Shown: positions 23,343 to 36,385, numbered from the stretch's first letter. The stretch: 64,000 nt of DNA from Beaufortia kweichowensis (GCA_019155185.1 CM032797.1:7736881-7800880), one strand, 5' to 3'. Made by a program: numbers and translations. The notes: a model not told the origin generated them from the sequence alone.

Positions 23343-26300
23343 AGTAGGCTTAAACTAAGATATTACACGGCTCTCTGGAATAGTTTATAGGTTTCTCTGG
23401 TCAATGGTGGCACTCTTTCTTTTCACATAATGAAATATTACACGGTTACTTACACATAAGTAAGTAAATGGGCATTAAATAAGCGTGATAATGTACAGTT
23501 AGCTGGTTATTCTATACACTGCCCATTTAAAGCACATGCACATCTATCTATATAATTTATTTGTATAATAAAAAATTTATAGATCATGTAGGTATAAGAA
23601 CGTACTAAAAGTAAAACATCCTGAAAAAGTTAATAAATATCCTGACTATGTGAGAAATAGTGCAGTTCAAGTCTTAAAAAAATAATATTTCCTTTATGTC
23701 ATCACATTTATTTTCGCAAATATACTTAAAATGCTTATCTCCAAATGTACAGAAGATTTATAGCCTAGAAATGTTCTATATTCACTGATCATTGACAAGT
23801 GCGTCTAAGTTATTTTTGGACCCTGTGTGCAATTGTGCATATGTGGCGAAAGTGTGTTAAAAATGAAAAGTGATACAGACAACAGGAAACCACAGGGGTC
23901 ACTTCCACCCATGGCAGACAGACAAATCTTTTCAATACATCACCATACAAACAGTGAGCGGAAAAATGACATCTCATTGTGCTCCTGCCAAGCGCTCGGA
24001 GTCCCTCACTCATTCATACAATCACTCCTCATTTCCTCCGCTCTCCATCTTCCTTCTCTTGCATTATGGCTTTCTGTCAGTCGATTGCACACGGTCCTTG
24101 CAAGCCATCCCGCATTTCTCTTCCCTCGCTGATGGAAGATCATATTCAGTAATGGACTTAGATGCTGACAGTCTAAGGTCATCAGATTCATGTCAAGGCA
24201 ACAGCTGGATTATGACGGAACGTTAACCACCACCCCCACACACACACACTATCATGATTTACTTCCTCCCTCCACCTAACTCACTTTTACTCTCTTTTAC
24301 ACATTCAATCAACCATCTCTCCCTATTTCCTGTGAAAGAGGAGAGGACACGGGTGTTGATTCCTGTACTTTCCTGGAAATAAATGAAAGTATACATGCAT
24401 TATGACAAAAAATAACATACGTTTTTGTGAGGCAACATTGTAGGATTTCTGTGAATTAAAATGCACAAATTCCCAACAAATGGAGATGAGATGACTCTTT
24501 AAAAAACGTAAAGTAGTTATTTTATATTGTCATGTGCACATATAAGGAATATGGACTGTTATGGATGTAACAATTCTAAAAACAGCACTTTAGCTGACCA
24601 TGAAAAATCATGATTTAAAGATTAAAAAAATGCTTTAAAAACTTTGAAAGACACCTCGCATGGGTATTTAACCAACCAATTATTGGCATCTCAGTTATCA
24701 GTTTGGTGAAAAGCTTATAAAAAAACTATTTTTGGTTTCCAGGGAATTGTCCATTTCACTTCACAAAACAGTTATATGTTAAAACCAATATTGTGTTATA
24801 TTGGTTATTTATATACAAAGAAAAGTCTTAAAAAACAACATTTTTTGAAACTTTAGATGAAAAACGTTTTGGTTAACAAAAGTGTAAAATACTGCCTTTT
24901 ATTATGTAAAAAAATTACATATCATTCAATATGCATTAAAACACTAAAGTTTCTCATTAAAATCCCAGAAAAGATATTAACAGCCATTTCTGCCCAAATG
25001 CAACAAAGCACCACCCAATTGCTCAAGCTCTGATGAAATCTTCCATAAAGATAGGAAATCCAAGTATATATGTGAAAGAAACTGAGCAATTCTTGACTAA
25101 AGATGCCTGAATACTGCGAGTGTTACATACGCTCTCAAGAGACCAACACCACAACTTGTGACCGCACAACCAAAAATGTGACCGCACATATAGCCATTAT
25201 CAGGTCTGGCAAAATCATTCAAATCCTCAAACAAACCCGAAAAGGGAAATATGTGACAGATAAATGTGCAGTTAACACTCCAATGACAACATGCCTGGCC
25301 CATGACTGTGTGACTGTGATCTTCAGTCAATGCTCAAACCTGCTTTTACCAGAAGCTGTTGTGTGATCTTCTAACAAGTCAACAAAGCTCTTGTGAGTCA
25401 TCCATCATGTTTAAACACTGATATGGAGCGTATCAACGTCTGCTGAAATGTCAGTTACTGAATAAAAGCTGAAGAACAGTCAGCAGTCAGTCTGTCACTT
25501 AAAACAGTTTAAACTCAACAGAGTGAATCATGAGAGCTCTCACCACAAACTACCCAAATGTTGTTGTTTTAGGGCGTTTCATTTGAGAGAGGATGCCAAA
25601 TGCTATAAAATTGTATTTTACTTTTTGTTAAACCATTCTTAAAACTATTTCAAAAACGAGGTTGCCATTTTTTGTAGAGAAGAAAACACCCGCTTGATAA
25701 ATAAAAAAAAGAGAGAGAGAGCTTTTGTGGTTTTTCCCTCCTAGGGCCACTGACAGAGGATGAGTGACGGTCCGACTGGGCACAGCTGAGAGCAGGAAAA
25801 GATTTATGCGTTTCATATGAATGGTTCATTAAATAAACATTCTCAGATATAAAAGACTCTTTGTGTCAATATCTGTGAAGTCAGTTAAGTTGGAGTACAG
25901 CATTTTTAATGTTCAGACACTTTTTGTGAAAAAACATGTTAAAATGTAAAGCAGCAATGGAATCAGACCTCACAAATACCACGTTGACTGATGGTACCAG
26001 ATGGTAAAACTACAGTACTGTTTGACTACAATCAAAGTCCTTTTAAGGAGGTCAGTGCACTCAGCGACGGGGTAAGACTGATAAATCTAAAATCACAATC
26101 AAATAAACATAACATCAACTATGCCATAGCTTTTATTTCTTCTAGACACAAAAAAAGTTTCCATTATTATAATCCTTTTTTATAAAGCGTAGTATATTTG
26201 AAAGCTACAAAAATGCACATTTCTAATGTAAAATAGACATCTTATAGACATCCATTGCACATGTATTATTCTTTAAAAAACAAAAAGACTTACGGACTAA

Positions 26301-27018
26301 GATGTATTAAACCCAGAACATTCCTTTAACAAATAACCACGCCTGCAAAATACTACACTTTATTTACAATACCATAGTACTTTCTTGTAAGAGTGATGAG
26401 TGTAAGAGTGATATCTTTTACTTAACGTTAATGATTTACTCAAATTTATTTGCTTAGAGTATCTTTGTTTGTAAAACACTGCTAATGTGTAACTAACTAT
26501 AAGCAATATTTTCAGGCGTTATGCAATTACTCTCAGCATTCAAACTAAGACATGTAAAGTAGTAAAGACTTGGAATTCTCATGGCCGGATTCAGAAAGAG
26601 CTTAATAACACAGCAGGGGGTTGTGAAGAGAATGACGGACTCTCTCTCACACACACAACTACCAGAAAAACTATCAAGGCAGGATTCTCTGCAGACCCAG
26701 AGGCATGCTGGGTAATTCCAGAGAGGCTTTGTTGAGCAGTGGTCAGACGAGGTCTAAAACAGGTTCCCAAGAGAGGGACACAGAAAAAACAGTTGCCAAC
26801 AGAGTATGAGGAAGAGATGGAGATGGAGTCCGGGAAAATCTCCTGTAGATGAGAAGGCAAAATTCAGCACCTCTTCATTCATTGCGATTTCTGCTTCGCT
26901 CCAGCTCAAAGCCGTCTTTCTCAATTCCAGAGTCAAAGAAAGAACTTTGCATTTCTTTCTTGCTCGTCACCCCTCCTTTCTCTCTCACTCCTCTGCAGAG
27001 GCAATAAATCAAGCCTGG

Positions 27019-27049
<31 letters not shown>

Positions 27050-28559
27050 GATAACACCGCACAGAGCTGCCAGCTCAGTGGAGTTGTAGACAGCATGGCC
27101 GTATCAGCAGAAAAGCGTATAATATACAAACATTATGTGCCATAATACGGCCCCTACAAATAAAGATCCCCAGATTCATGTTCTCTGGAGTGGGGCGGCA
27201 CAGGACACAGGCAAGTAAAAACTGGTTCTATAGAGCATGTCCAATGGTGCGGAAGAAGCCGCTCAACACTGCCCAACATGTTGACACTTTAAGGGTGGTG
27301 TTTGTATGATCTGAGATTGCCTTTTCTTATAGGGCTGAATGATGCATTACTAACTTTACTGCCAATTTTAAATTACGCAATAGTGTGTATATTTTGCCAA
27401 GTATTTATTACACAAAGTGTCTGAGTTCATGTTTTTGCTTTGACTAGCAAAATTGTCTGCTGCACAGAATAGCAATTGTGTCTGTCTTCATTGCAAGAGA
27501 TGCAAAGAATGCAAACCGCTTGCAATTTACGCAGAGACAAACAGCAACAAAATATATGTCACCAAAGAGCAGCTCACTTCCATACGTTGGACTATATTGC
27601 TTTCACACAATTGATGAACCATACTGCAGTCCAAGTTCACTGCAAATGTGTATGCCAGCACTAAATATTGAACACATAATAAGTCGTAGAAAGTTGTGCA
27701 GAAAGAACTTTTTACAAATCGTATGCACAATGTTTGGCACTTACTCTTCTGGCTCTTTACAGTTTAAAAAGGAAAATAATGCAAAATATTTTACACAAAC
27801 TGAACCAGACAAGAAAGAATATTATCTACAAATGCGAGAACGTATAGAAGAACATATGTCCAACAGTCTAGAAATATTTCATAAAAACATTTTATCTGTC
27901 CCATATAAACATATAAAAACAAAACAAAAATGAAATCAAAAGTTTCTTATCGGATATCGGTCTATGCATGAAAACATTTGTAAAACAGTCTAAAGCAATT
28001 GTTTGTTGTTATGCAAATTATGTGCGATTATGAATGCAAATTCTCTTTTAAAGAGAGCTTGTAAAGTGGAAAGCATCTAAATAAAAAATCTGCAACCTGT
28101 GCCCTAAAACAAAACACAACTGGCACATAACAAACTCGTGGCAATACGCTTATTATTTACAAAGTCAGTCAGTTACAAACAGCTCTAGTATTATACATTT
28201 AATGTGGGATGGATAATTAACTCACATTATACGCAGGTCAAGAGCTTACTGCTATTCTGTAGCAATGCTTATAAATGAATACACTAATTCTGGTAGTATC
28301 TACTACCATACAGACTTTCAAAACAACTTTTTCTCTCTTATTTCTCTTGTCAACATCTTTCTTTAATTGTGCTTTTGTCTGTAGAAGCTTCTCAAATGAA
28401 TTCACACTATTTTGACATGCCATGGACAGGTTTCTGAAGCAGCCAAGGGTTGAACATTAAACCCTCATCTAGAAAGTCTTTAAAAGAGATGACACCAGTC
28501 TCAGATATACAGTAAGTTGGGGTGGTGTAAGAGTCTTTACACTTCTGATGTGGAATTTG
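23343..28559. other. Intronic DNA, no exon identified
   Basis: Besides the CT run at 27019-27047 I see no repeat family or RNA. A 151-codon frame at 27478-27933 is AT-rich, matches nothing I know and is not called. Confidence 0.45.
27019..27047 (+). repeat. (CT)n microsatellite
   Basis: A pure CT run, the only long tract in the window with pyrimidines on the + strand. Confidence 0.95.
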
Positions 28560-28800
28560 TGGCTTTACAAATGAAAGCTCGGCTAAGAGCCAGCTCACAC
28601 TGGGAGTGTGGAGGCCCTAATTATGAACTATAAAAATGATTACTAATTAGTCATCACATGGCAATTTGTCCACTGCACGCACAAATCAATTTGCCGTTAT
28701 CGTCGAGGGTTTTACCTGGCACAACGATTTCAAAGCAAATGTCTGTTGAAAAACGCCAGGAAGGTTTTGGCGAGGACCGAATCATTCTGCACTGGTCAAA
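28560..28800. promoter_or_regulatory. Candidate conserved noncoding element
   Basis: It contains dense homeodomain-type words (CCTAATTATGAAC, TTACTAATTAGTCATCAC) followed by CpG-retaining sequence (TGCCGTTATCGTCGAGG, GGCGAGGACCGAATC). There is no repeat identity and no exon character. Confidence 0.4.
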
Positions 28801-28933
28801 ACTGGAAAATCAAATAAATAAGACACAAAATCACAAACTTAATAAGAGCAAGTAAGAGCGAGAGAAAGCCAAATTGGTCTAGTATTGCATTAGGAAACCC
28901 AAAGGTCATGTGTATAATCTCCACACTGTTATA

Positions 28934-28992
28934 CACTCAATGCATTGTAAGTCTTTTTGGATAACGGTGAAAAATGTTTAAAATGTAAATGC
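28934..28992 (+). repeat. Diverged SINE 3' tail
   Basis: AATGCATTGTAAGTCTTTTT followed by GGATAACGGTG corresponds to the SINE tail consensus (GCATTGTAAGTCGCTTTGGA) and ends in ATGTAAATGC. Confidence 0.5.
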
Positions 28993-28999
28993 AGAAAGA

Positions 29000-30308
29000 A
29001 AGAGCATACATACACATTAAATATATATTTTACATTTACCGCACAACACAGATCAAACAACATGAGGGAGACAGAATTTGCATTTTCAGATACTGAAACT
29101 ATTCCTTCCAAAGAGCAAACAATATAGGAAAAAAATAAACACAAAGATACAGCCGTATAAAAGCATGTGCATGTTAACTCTTGCGTCAGCATTAGAGTTG
29201 TGTTCACATATTCATTTATGCGAAACACAAAGGGCAGACTGAAGGGTGGTCAAGTCTTTGTTTATTAAAAAGCCATTAGCGATAGAAGAGGCAATGAAGC
29301 GCTCATTCATGCAGTACAGACATCAGGTCTGGCTCAAGGGCACGATTCTCTTCACGGGCCACGAGATCCATATCATCACAATAGCAGACCGATGCCTCCA
29401 GATCATTATTATTCATATAAGCTTGTAGAGAAACTGACCTGGCTATGAGGTAAATCAACAAAAATGCAGAAAACATGATTTATATCTATATCAGTATCTA
29501 GATTAATATCGATCTAAGTTGATAAACTTCCCCGCTTTAAAGCATTACATGTAAATTGAGATGTAAATGCACACAGAGAAGCATTTCGAACCTCTTCCAT
29601 GTTTGCTAGAGCATGCCGTCCTCAGCGACTTAGCATGCCGATCCTAAAACACGGGCAACGCGTGTCACGACCTTCCCTTGAACTGCCCTACATCACTTCA
29701 CACGCACGTACTATCTCTGTAAGCGCTTTGTTTTCACACAGTTGAGATGTCAGGTAACAAAAAGGCCCTCTCTCTCTGAAATGTGAGCGATAGCACCTCT
29801 AATCGCAAAACATTCGTTGAAAACAAAGAAAAAAACTGCTTATCTAACAGGAACACTATTGAACGCTGTCAAGCAATTACCAAACCTCCACAGACAACAC
29901 TCAGAAATGGGCCAAGATAATCACCAAAGAGCGAGGTAAACAAGAAGCTTTTCAGCAGTCACAGCCAGTGAGATGAAAACCGCCTTTCATCCCAACAGAG
30001 AAAAGGAGCCATTATTGGCCATGACGTCCTTTACTGTGTTTGCATTCCTCCAAATAGCTAATTATGAACACAAATATCAAGATGGGTTTTATTCTGTTGT
30101 GTAATAATAGGTTGTTTAAGGAGTTGCCAAAGATTGTTGCGATGGCAGGTGTGCGTGCATTTGTTATTTAATAATGATTGGTAATGCTTAACCAATCATA
30201 TTTAAGTGATATATAATGTAAAAAAATAAAATGTAAAAAAGTTACTGCAATGGCTTTTTTACATTAAAACATATTTTGGTTAAATTTCCAAAACAACAGC
30301 TATACATG
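29000..30308. other. Intronic DNA, nothing identified
   Basis: No repeat or exon is recognised. A CpG-bearing patch lies at about 29600-29720. Confidence 0.45.
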
Positions 30309-30782
30309 TACAGTACCAGTCAAAAGTTTGGAAACACTTAAACACTGTTTATTAGATTTTTTTCACATTTTAGAATAGTAGTGAACTCAAACAGCACAAA
30401 TAACACAATTGTTAATGTGGGAATTTTGTTGTGACTAAAAGCAACAAAACTAAATTAACACTATGTTATATTTTAGCATCTTCAAAAGTTGTCACCCTTT
30501 GTCTAGAACTTGTAAAATCATACTCTTGACATTTCATCATCCAGCTTCCTGAGGTCTTAACCTGGGAACTGAGGGAATTTCTATCCATGTTGAAATCTTA
30601 TTAACTGCTTTTATTCATTATTTTGTCCAAGTAATCAAAAAAATGTAAAAAATTTTTTTTATAATGAAAGAAATTCATATGTTGGCACAATTATATTTCT
30701 ACATTAAAATATACATCTTTAGAATTTTAAGATCATGAGAAACATTTTTTCAATTGTGTTTAAACTTTTGACTGGTCCTGTA
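30309..30782 (-). mobile_element. Decayed Tc1/mariner element with transposase 3' relic
   Basis: The ends are TACAGTACCAGTCAAAAGTT and AACTTTTGACTGGTCCTGTA, the inverted-repeat termini of a fish Tc1-like family, with TA at the outer edges. Inside, read on the minus strand, the stretch around 30480-30575 corresponds to the last codons of Tc1-type transposases (the GDYLMKLVERMPRV-like end), with many substitutions and indels. The rest of the transposase is deleted, so it is a dead 474-bp derivative. Confidence 0.8.
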
Positions 30783-30884
30783 ATCTAAACAATTTCCATG
30801 ATGTAAATCACTAGACTCATAAGATTTTGACCATACTGCTTGCCCCTTTAAAAACCACGAATGCTGAAATCAAATGTTCCAAGA

Positions 30885-31160
30885 GCCATTTGCCTAAAAT
30901 GACGTCTCTCTTGATTTCGCGGTGTGCGAGCACCAATTTCACATTACTGCATAACAAGCTTTGAGCAGCCTGTATTTAATCCAAGCTGATCTGATGGGAT
31001 TAACACATCGAGGTCGGGCTGCTGCTACCAGGCCCGTCTCCAAGCTCTTATTTTACCGGCTCAGGAAAACTGGCCCATCAGAACCTCTGTGCTCTGCTCA
31101 AAGTAGATCTGGGGACTGCCGTGCCATCTGGCTCACGTTTCCACAGCCAGAATCCTGATT
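30885..31160. promoter_or_regulatory. Candidate conserved noncoding element
   Basis: This is a repeat-free block with CpG (TTTCGCGGTGTGCGAGCACC, CGAGGTCGGGCTGC) and words such as GGGATTAACACATCG. The + frame is open for 65 codons but is not recognisable. Confidence 0.35.
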
Positions 31161-32004
31161 CACACTGAGAGCTGGAGGATTTTATAAACTCTGAGCTACT
31201 GACCTCCAGACCACAAAGATCACACGACCGCAAACCACATCAGACTATGATTAGTGGAGCAGCAAAACCACACAAATTCACACACTCTTAGACTTTCAGT
31301 CAGACTATGGGCCTTTAGTCCCCACGTGGAGACAATATTTTTAATAACTGACATCTCCCTTTAATACCAAGCACTGCCTGACAGCTTTTGCCAATTTTGC
31401 CAGTTACTTTACATGTTTGCTTCACATTTTTCCATAAACACAAGATCTACAAACTTCTGATTCTGTATAACACATTTTGAAGTTTTCCCTGCTCATATAA
31501 ACTGATGTCAAACACAAGTTTATAGTAGAGGAAACAGTTTGTTTATTTTGGCCAATTCAACCTCCTGCTATAGGACTCTTTTCATTTTGCCTTTTCTAAG
31601 TTCCTCCTGCCATAAATCGTTTTAAATCTGCATTAACCAGTGAACATTTTACAGTAAAATAATTGACACAAAGTGATTTTTCTACAAAATGAGCTCTAAT
31701 CTAAAAACTTTTTGCGATTGGTGGATATGACAAGGCCCTCCAGCACCACAACGACTTTGGAGGTGTCCATGCACTAACGTTGCACTAACCAAATATTGTT
31801 ATTTATAATACAGAAGGTAGTTTCCCATTAGTAGAGCCTGTCATTTTAGAAATTACAGTAAATCTTCCATGAAAATACATTTCCTCTAATGTTCTAGTCA
31901 CGCTTGGGGTGTATCATGCAGCCCATATCCATAAAGCCACGGTGGGGAAAATTATCTTGCCTGTTTGATTAGAGACTGACATCGCTGGAGGAACAGGAAG
32001 TGAT
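31161..32004. other. Intronic DNA, nothing identified
   Basis: AT-rich sequence in which I see no repeat, RNA or exon. Confidence 0.45.
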
Positions 32005-32190
<186 letters not shown>

Positions 32191-32713
32191 TCAGTGTGGC
32201 TATCTATACTAAATGAAAAAACAAAAGTGACAGCAGTATTGAAGAATTTTTCTCGGCCTGTTTATTGGACTGGGACTCAAAATCTGCTGCAATATCTTTA
32301 AATAGACAGAATAGGGGACAAAATGTGACAGTAGGTGCCCACGGCTCATAATTCTCTCTCATAACACGCATACGTGAGCGAATAAATATTCACAGTTGTA
32401 GATATACAGTGGAGTATAAAAGTCTGAATTTCCTCATCTCAGACTTCTGAAATTCCCATGCACATTCTGATTTTACTTCATGTTAATTTGTATAACGTAC
32501 AGTTTAATTTTCACAAATAATGACAATAAATGTCTAGTATAACAGGAATGTGACAGTCTGTTCTGGAACCCCATTGGCACATTGTCATTTTAAGTTAATT
32601 GCATCTGCTTGATCACCGCGCCAGCCCTCCTAACCAGGCATCCCCCCAACTGTGATTCTATCCTCATCCATGACAGCTAAAAATGAGATATCACAGCAAA
32701 CTGATTACATGCT

Positions 32714-33148
32714 TAAAGGGACAGTTCATGAAAAAGTGAAAAACCATGAAAAATTGTGACCCTGTCTGTGAAAACCAGGCTAAAGTCTAAAAATCTAATG
32801 CTAAGATAATAAGCATTAAAGTTTGATTTCACCTATTACTTTCACTATGATTTAAATCTTTAAAATAATCTTACTCTGTTAATATTAAGGATATCAAGGT
32901 TATATTTTCACAAAATGTTTTTGACGTTGTTTAGAATGATTTTATGTAGAAAACAGTAAATCACAAAAACACAGGCGGGGTCACAATTCGAAAAAGCATT
33001 CAAGATAAATTACACAAAAGACTACTTTTTTGGTATTTTTGTATTCATTTTAAAGCTTGACAGCTAGTCTCCATCCAAATGGCTGATGACAAACTTTTCA
33101 TTTTTAGATGACCTATAATTCATTTTTAGATGACCTATACCTTTAAAA
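32714..33148. mobile_element. Possible foldback MITE hosting a nested MITE
   Basis: TTAAAGGGACAGTTCATGAA at 32714 and TAGATGACCTATACCTTTAA ending near 33146 resemble the two ends of the AGTTCACCC foldback family. Between them sits a complete TGTGACC element (32755-32985). A 22-base unit TTCATTTTTAGATGACCTAT is duplicated in tandem at 33097 and 33119. Confidence 0.4.
32755..32985. mobile_element. MITE, TGTGACCCTGTCTGTG family
   Basis: The left end is TGTGACCCTGTCTGTGAAAA and the right end ACAGGCGGGGTCACA. The interior AAGGATATCAAGGTTATATT is shared with the copy at 59202. About 231 bases, no coding potential. Confidence 0.75.
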
Positions 33149-33149
33149 A

Positions 33150-35338
33150 CGAACTCTCTTCCAGAATTGCAGCGCTGTTGTCTGTTCTTTAATTTCCTAT
33201 CTATAGGAATTCAAAACATAGCATCTCTGTTTCTACTGAACATGTCAACCAAAGAGCAGATGCTGTCCCTTCATTAAACGCATTAAACAGCCTAGAGCAG
33301 GAGGGCCGGTGCCTCTAACACCAATGAGGATGAAAAACACAACCGCTGGTAGCTGATTACACACACACACACCTATCGCTGTGGGAAACATTTCCAACAC
33401 CTCACACCCACACAAAATTCTCCTCTGGACTGCAGTCTGAAACCCCTGCGCTTCATGCTTGACAGCAACATACACAGCACGCCAGATGGCTTCCAAGCAA
33501 AACCAGCGTTTCAATGAGAATCTGGTCATACACATCTCGTTAAGCAATTAAAATGCCCCCATCATTCTCACATCTCTGGGTCCCTGGGGAACATGATGCC
33601 ATGAATACCATTCGGAAAATGCAACACTGGAAATCCAAAGCATGCGAATGCAAACGGTTCGTAATTAAAAGCTCGTCCTTTGCTACTTTAATGGCCAGCA
33701 GAGAGGAGAAACGTGTACCGCTTTCATCGTCTCAGGGGGCGTGAGAGAGAATTTAACATAAACAAGCCCGTTAAGCACGTCTAACAAGCATGCAGATTGA
33801 CACAGCTGTCACACGACTTCCCGCCTGTTGTTGGAAATGACACTGGTATTTGTGCACTGGAACTCAATGGACTGACAGGTGTTAAACCTTGTGCTGCGGC
33901 TGCCCAACATACTTCAAATCTTGGAGTAGGCAACACTTAGTAAGTGAAGGTACGAGCATGCAGGGAGTTATAATGAATCAAAATATTATTGATAGTCAAA
34001 AAAAAAACTTTCTAAAATAAAAATACAACAAATAGACTTTTTAAATATTAATTCAATAACAGGTAGTCAACAGGTTGTCAAGAAAATGCCTATAATGAAG
34101 CAACAGACTTTGCACTTGTAAGCTCTAGATATGTGCCTTATACGTATCTTTCTCTATAATTTGTGTGCATATTCACATTTGTGCAACCACAGCAACAATC
34201 AAATAATATTGCAGGTCTCTTCTGCATAAAATCTAGACACAAACCTTTACCTCACACAAACAGTTACAGTTCCTTTAAATAGTTCCTCTTTTCTCAACCA
34301 TCATAGTTCAATCAAATGTCTTATTTTTAATTATCATGCTTATTTTTAATTTTACATTTCAAGAAAAAACGACATGCACGGTTTCCACCCTTCCATGCAT
34401 CCTACAATAAGCATTAGAAACTGTGACTAATACAATGCTTAGATCTGTTCAACAAAGACGCATGTCAAATCCAAATTATCGACACACAGTATTTCCCATT
34501 TAATTATGGGAATAATGCAGATTTGAAAACTAAGAAACGCCTTTCGCAGTGACCCTGGGCACATTTCACAGAAAAGCGCGTTCATGTACACATGCATGAT
34601 AAATTAGGGGAGAACAACACTGGTGTGGTCTGTCTGCCTTTATCACGGGAGAGATTAATCAAAGAGAGGAATGTGCATCCATATCAGCATCACATTCCCA
34701 AGCTCGCCAAAAGCAACAAGAGTCATGTCATCTCTGTCATATCAGCAGCAGCGATGGGTTTTGACTCAAGGGTGTGTTGGATCCAGAGCTTTTTTGGGAA
34801 GCTGTGCTGGTGATTATTTGGTAAATCTGATCTGATGTATTTGACATTGCAGAGCTTACATAATTTAATCTACCAAATCCTATTAAAAACCAAAACACCG
34901 TCCACATACAGGGGTTTGAGATGGATTTGACATCATTCCTAAAGTAAACATACAGTAATATACTGCAAACAGTACTGCTAATGTTCTTTTAATGCTCTGA
35001 AGCAAAAATTAAACAGTTTCACAAACCTATTTAAAGAGAGCAGCTTCAAGGTTAAACCTTGACAATTCTTAACTCAAAAATTACATGGACTACCGACGGC
35101 CAGTTATTCCTGAGTCAAAGTCGGAGTGTCCAGGGTGGCTAACCACAATCCTGGCAAAACTTCCTGCAGTGTTTACAAAAAGCTGTTTTACAACACAGTA
35201 ATTTTCCACCTACAGCACATGGGGGAAAACACAAACACATGCAGTAATCAAAATGACACAAACATTTGACAAAGCAAAGTCTTTTCAAGTGTTTTCCACC
35301 TGACCACAACTTCTGTAGCAGTTTCATCTTTTACAAAT
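33150..35338. other. Intronic DNA with possible regulatory patches
   Basis: No exon is seen. Balanced, CpG-retaining patches lie at about 33540-33830 and 34500-34800; they are weak candidates for conserved elements. Confidence 0.4.
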
Positions 35339-35639
35339 GTACCATGGTAACTGCAGTTTCTGTAAAATGTCGCAGTTATTATAATTACTGTAAATAAAGC
35401 TGGTGGTAAATTCTCCATCAGTGTTTTTAAAAAGATTTTTTTGAGGAGTTTCAACTGTTCCCATGATATTGTATTGTATACATACAATGGTATTGTATGG
35501 TAAGTTTTTTGTTCAGTTTTAATAGTAACTGTACCACATTTTACATAGCAAATACATGCATATTAGTTTTAATATTTTACTATTTCATTTAGTTATCAAA
35601 TAGTTGCAATATAGTGGAAACTGTGGTTACCAGGGTACG
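35339..35639. mobile_element. Possible MITE with GTACCATGGTAAC ends
   Basis: GTACCATGGTAACTGCAGTT on the left partly matches the reverse complement of AAACTGTGGTTACCAGGGTA on the right. The interior is AT-rich and non-coding. It lies within 250 bases of the hs6st1 donor. Confidence 0.45.
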
Positions 35640-35848
35640 TCTCTGAAAGCACCCAATATGTGTGAATAACTGTGCAAGACTATTTTCCTTTATAGTCCTG
35701 CACATTAAATGGACATATTGCAAATGATAGACAGAATTACAGACTATGACGCACAAAATCACCGAAGAGCCAATGGTGCCCAAAATACTATCTAAGCTTC
35801 TTGTGTTTTAGACGCAGACGCAAACTGTTTCTTTAATAAATGAGAAAG

Positions 35849-35857
35849 CATTACCTT
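35849..35857 (-). other. hs6st1: Splice donor of hs6st1 intron 1
   Basis: Read on the minus strand the junction is CCAAAG|GTAATG, a good match to the AG|GTRAGT consensus. It falls exactly where homology to exon 1 ends: the family continues with KFYYITLLRDP after this Arg, whereas reading through here gives a TAA stop immediately (35853-35851). The intron is therefore phase 2. Confidence 0.9.
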
Positions 35858-36351
35858 TGGTTTTTCATCCTGTTCTCTTTCTTATTCAAAACACCCGGTA
35901 CGCAGTTGGTGAGTTCGGTCCAGTCCGCATGTAAGCCACAACTCCAACCGGTGGAGAACCGAGAGAAGAGCCACGTCTCTTTCCTATTGGGTCGGTAACA
36001 GGTACACTTCTTCTGCCCCGGTCTGCAGTCGCACGGTACCTCCAGCCTGACGTTCTGGACCAGGTGCCTCCCGAATGTGGTACCGCCGGTCTTCTGGATG
36101 TGAAGGAACACGATCACATCATCCCCTTTGATTTCAAAATCCACAGTGCGCTCCAGATCTCGGATGGGGAAATAGTATTTCTTCACGTAATGTGGATCAG
36201 GAGTCGGGAAGAGATCCGCATCGTCCTCCAGCGCGTAACCGTGCGGAGATCCGAAGTTCATCATCCCCGGGGCCACGTACTGATACAGAATCAGCATGAA
36301 CAGAACCGAGCCGACAACGATGAACAGAAATTTACTGCTCCTCTCAACCAT
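35855..36351 (-). CDS. hs6st1: Heparan-sulfate 6-O-sulfotransferase 1, coding exon 1 (partial gene)
   Basis: The product transfers sulfate from PAPS to the 6-O position of glucosamine in heparan sulfate, in the Golgi. Counting from the upstream Met at 36375, the readable protein is 174 residues. A short tail is followed by a hydrophobic anchor at about 16-34 (type II membrane protein), a stem, the LFPTPDPHYVKKYYFP block at 55-70, KGDDVIVFLHIQKTGGTTF at 83-101 with the 5'-phosphosulfate-binding KTGGTT, and the Cys-rich EVPCDCRPGQKKCTCYRPNR at 112-131, then FSRFSTGWSCGLHADWTEL. This pattern matches HS6ST1 rather than HS6ST2 (LEQPCECRVG) or HS6ST3, whose N-termini differ. I chose the MVERSSKF start at 36351 because it has A at -3 and G at +4 and matches family N-termini; the in-frame ATG at 36375 has a weak context. 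The exon ends in an Arg codon split after AG (phase 2). The C-terminal part, roughly 235 residues in the family, is absent from the window. Teleosts have hs6st1a and hs6st1b; I cannot tell which this is. Confidence 0.95.
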
Positions 36352-36385
36352 GTTCCTTCCAGTGAGGAGGTTCATGTGTTACCAT
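36344..36385 (-). other. Upstream ORF overlapping the hs6st1 start (13 codons)
   Basis: An ATG at 36385-36383 lies in a strong Kozak context (G at -3, G at +4) and opens a 13-codon frame (MVTHEPPHWKEHG) that stops at TGA 36346-36344. It therefore overlaps both candidate hs6st1 start codons (36375 and 36351) in another frame. If the transcript begins upstream of it, it should reduce initiation at the main start. Its presence in the mRNA is not shown by the sequence. Confidence 0.55.

Noticed and set aside
27478..27933. 151-codon open frame on the + strand
   Set aside because: AT-rich, internally unremarkable composition, no domain or family resemblance, and located in the intron of hs6st1; most likely a chance ORF.
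32405..32545. Second Tc1-like end (ACAGTGGAGTATAAAAGTCT)
   Set aside because: Only one possible terminus is visible, with no inverted partner; too weak to call.
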